Below, piece by piece: positions 14,247 through 15,460 of a stretch of 15,460 nucleotides of DNA. The number at the start of each line of letters is the position of its first letter. Positions within the stretch are counted from its first letter, which is position 1. The notes beneath the pieces are model-generated. The model was not told where the DNA came from. It was given only the letters and a program-made list of their open reading frames with translations, and did no database searches. The stretch comes from Burkholderiales bacterium (GTDB taxonomy: Bacteria > Pseudomonadota > Gammaproteobacteria > Burkholderiales > Usitatibacteraceae). Made by a program: the position numbers and the translations under genes. The stretch lies in assembly GCA_014378085.1 (NCBI GenBank), contig JACMOJ010000056.1, forward strand, positions 1-15,460, read 5' to 3'.

Positions 14247-14990
14247 TTACCAAACGGATTCGACATCGGCGTCGAGAAAATAGCCGGCGCCGCGTTCGGT
14301 ACGCAGCAATGCCGGCTTCTTCGGATCAATTTCCAGCTTGCGCCGCAGGCGCAGGATCTGCACATCAATAGCGCGATCATAAATATCATCGAAAGCGCGG
14401 GATTGCTCCAGCAACTGTTCGCGCGAGATAATGCTGCGGCTGGCGGCGCCCAGAAACACGGTCAGCAGGTTGAATTCAGCATTGGTTAGCGCCACGATCG
14501 TCTGGGCTGGATCGAGCAGTCGGCGGGTATTCACGTTTAAGGCCCAGCCAGCAAATCGATAGCTGCGCGGATGTGTGCCGCGTTTTGCTGGCGCCGCCTG
14601 CTGGGCGTCGACTGGCGCGGCGCGGCGCATGACGGCGCGCATGCGGGCCAGCATTTCGCGTAACGAAAAGGGTTTGGTCATATAATCGTCCGCACCCAGC
14701 TCCAGTCCCATCACGCGATCGGCTTCCTCATTGCGCCCGGTGATGCAAATGATCGCAATTGACAGGTCGCCCTTCCACCGCCGCGCCAGCTCTAGGCCGT
14801 CACCGTCAGGCAAGCCCAGATCGAGCAATACCAGCCCATACGCGCCACTTGCAATCTTGGCATCGGCTTCGTTCGCCGTCGCCGCGCCGTCTGCCAGCAG
14901 TCCATGACCCTTGAGATAGTCGACCAGCATGTCGCGCATGGCGTGGTCATCATCAACAACCAGTATGGCATGGCGGCTTGTAAGGCTCAT
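14247..14990 (-). CDS. OmpR/PhoB-family response regulator
   Basis: A 247-residue transcriptional regulator. The receiver domain (about 7-120) has the acidic pair Asp13-Asp14, phospho-acceptor Asp57 in LVLLDLGLPDGDG, Thr84 (ICITGR) and Lys106 (MTKPFS), so it looks fully functional. The C-terminal winged helix (about 140-242) has YRFAGWALNVNTRRL, LTNAEFNLLTVFL and the recognition block YDRAIDVQILRLRRKLE with TERGAGYFL. The start is ATG 14990, with AGGAGA five bases upstream, rather than an upstream GTG. Its ATG overlaps the TGA of the histidine kinase gene as ATGA, which implies translational coupling. Target genes cannot be read; the nearby exported proteins are possible but unproven members of its regulon. 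Confidence 0.95.
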   Translation of the reverse strand: MSLTSRHAILVVDDDHAMRDMLVDYLKGHGLLADGAATANEADAKIASGAYGLVLLDLGLPDGDGLELARRWKGDLSIAIICITGRNEEADRVMGLELGADDYMTKPFSLREMLARMRAVMRRAAPVDAQQAAPAKRGTHPRSYRFAGWALNVNTRRLLDPAQTIVALTNAEFNLLTVFLGAASRSIISREQLLEQSRAFDDIYDRAIDVQILRLRRKLEIDPKKPALLRTERGAGYFLDADVESVW

Positions 14991-15460
14991 TGCTTCTCCT
15001 GAAGGGCATTGCGCAGGGCACACGCCAGCGCCGCCCGGGTAATCGGTTTGGATAGCGCGACGGCGCCAATTGCCTGGGCGCGCGCGGCGAGATTGGTGCC
15101 GCCGCTACACAGAATCGCCGGCATGCCGGGTGCGATTGTACCTGCGCGGGTCAACAACGCATCACCCGCTATGAACATCATGTCCTGGTCCACCAGAAGC
15201 AAGTCGAAATGGCCGGGTGATGCGATGACAGTTGACAAGGCCTGCTGACCATCGGAGCAACCGACCGGCTCAAAGCCGAGCTCAGCCAGCCAGTCTTCAA
15301 GCTGCATTCGCAATTGCGCATCATCGTCGGCGAACAAAACCCGCCGGCCATTACCGAACGGTTCGGTATCATCAACGGCCAACAGCGGGGACTGGCTCAA
15401 TGGCAGCACCAAGCGGAACTGCGTACCGCCTTCGGTGTGCACGGCAACGCCGCCGCCATG
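14987..15460 (-). CDS. Hybrid sensor histidine kinase, C-terminal part (continues past right edge)
   Basis: Only the last 157 residues are visible, and the frame is open to base 15460. The first residues (HGGGVAVHTEGGTQFRLVLP) are the end of a HATPase_c domain with its G2-type glycine box. After a short linker comes a receiver domain with acidic cluster ADDD, phospho-acceptor Asp in DLLLVDQDM, a Ser in ILCSGG and Lys in ALSKPI, so all receiver residues are in place. The chain ends a few residues after the receiver, with no Hpt domain, so phosphotransfer to the OmpR-type partner would need direct transfer from the kinase core or an outside Hpt. The sensor part lies outside the window. Coupled to the response regulator by a 4-base overlap. 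Confidence 0.93.
   Translation of the reverse strand, partial: HGGGVAVHTEGGTQFRLVLPLSQSPLLAVDDTEPFGNGRRVLFADDDAQLRMQLEDWLAELGFEPVGCSDGQQALSTVIASPGHFDLLLVDQDMMFIAGDALLTRAGTIAPGMPAILCSGGTNLAARAQAIGAVALSKPITRAALACALRNALQEKQ

Noticed and set aside
14991..15023. GTG start 11 codons upstream for the response regulator
   Set aside because: ATG 14990 has an AGGAGA at ideal spacing and begins directly before the receiver strand; the upstream codons overlap the kinase frame without a ribosome site.
1..15460. CRISPR arrays, tRNA or rRNA genes, insertion sequences, integrase or att sites
   Set aside because: Looked for regular spaced repeats, cloverleaf-type hairpins, transposase motifs and terminal repeats; none seen by eye.

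Overview
The window reads as a chromosomal segment of a Gram-negative betaproteobacterium, most likely Burkholderiales and possibly Oxalobacteraceae. This rests on the close fit of TssB, TssC and TssA to Burkholderiales versions, moderate GC, and the periplasm-directed proteins. The taxon is inferred from remembered family sequences, not from a search.

Left part (1-9664, all on the minus strand): the start of a type VI secretion (T6SS) cluster with an unusually signal-rich upstream arm. In transcription order, right to left, it holds a large membrane Ser/Thr kinase with a periplasmic dCache-like sensor and a terminal HAMP (9664-7103); an AT-richer gene ending in a module like that of plant and fungal IQM proteins (6858-5632); a CxxCH haem-motif DUF3365-like sensor with HAMP and no output domain (5370-4492); a strong intrinsic terminator; a soluble Ser/Thr kinase with two copies of a C-terminal module (4424-3003); a predicted sigma70 promoter; then tssA, tssB and tssC. 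tssC runs off the left edge, and hcp and the baseplate genes probably follow outside the window. Two Hanks-type kinases and one haem-type sensor beside the sheath genes suggest phosphorylation-controlled firing or assembly, but no Fha protein, PP2C phosphatase or TagF is in view.

Middle (9665-10969): a 386-base non-coding stretch with several inverted repeats, then an AT-rich orphan gene (10761-10051) whose product has the His-Gly and Cys-Ser-Gly motifs of a clan CD (caspase/C80-like) cysteine peptidase. A long AT-rich dyad overlaps its possible promoter. Together with the IQM-like gene it is the best candidate for an undescribed cargo or signalling component.

Right part (10970-15460): metabolic and accessory genes. 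These are a VOC-family protein and a Tat-exported polysaccharide deacetylase-like protein on the minus strand, a possible 49-codon membrane ORF or gene remnant just upstream, a divergent exported SnoaL-like protein on the plus strand, and a possible small exported peptide. Last comes a two-component pair: an OmpR-family regulator coupled by an ATGA overlap to the C-terminal end of a hybrid histidine kinase that continues past the right edge.
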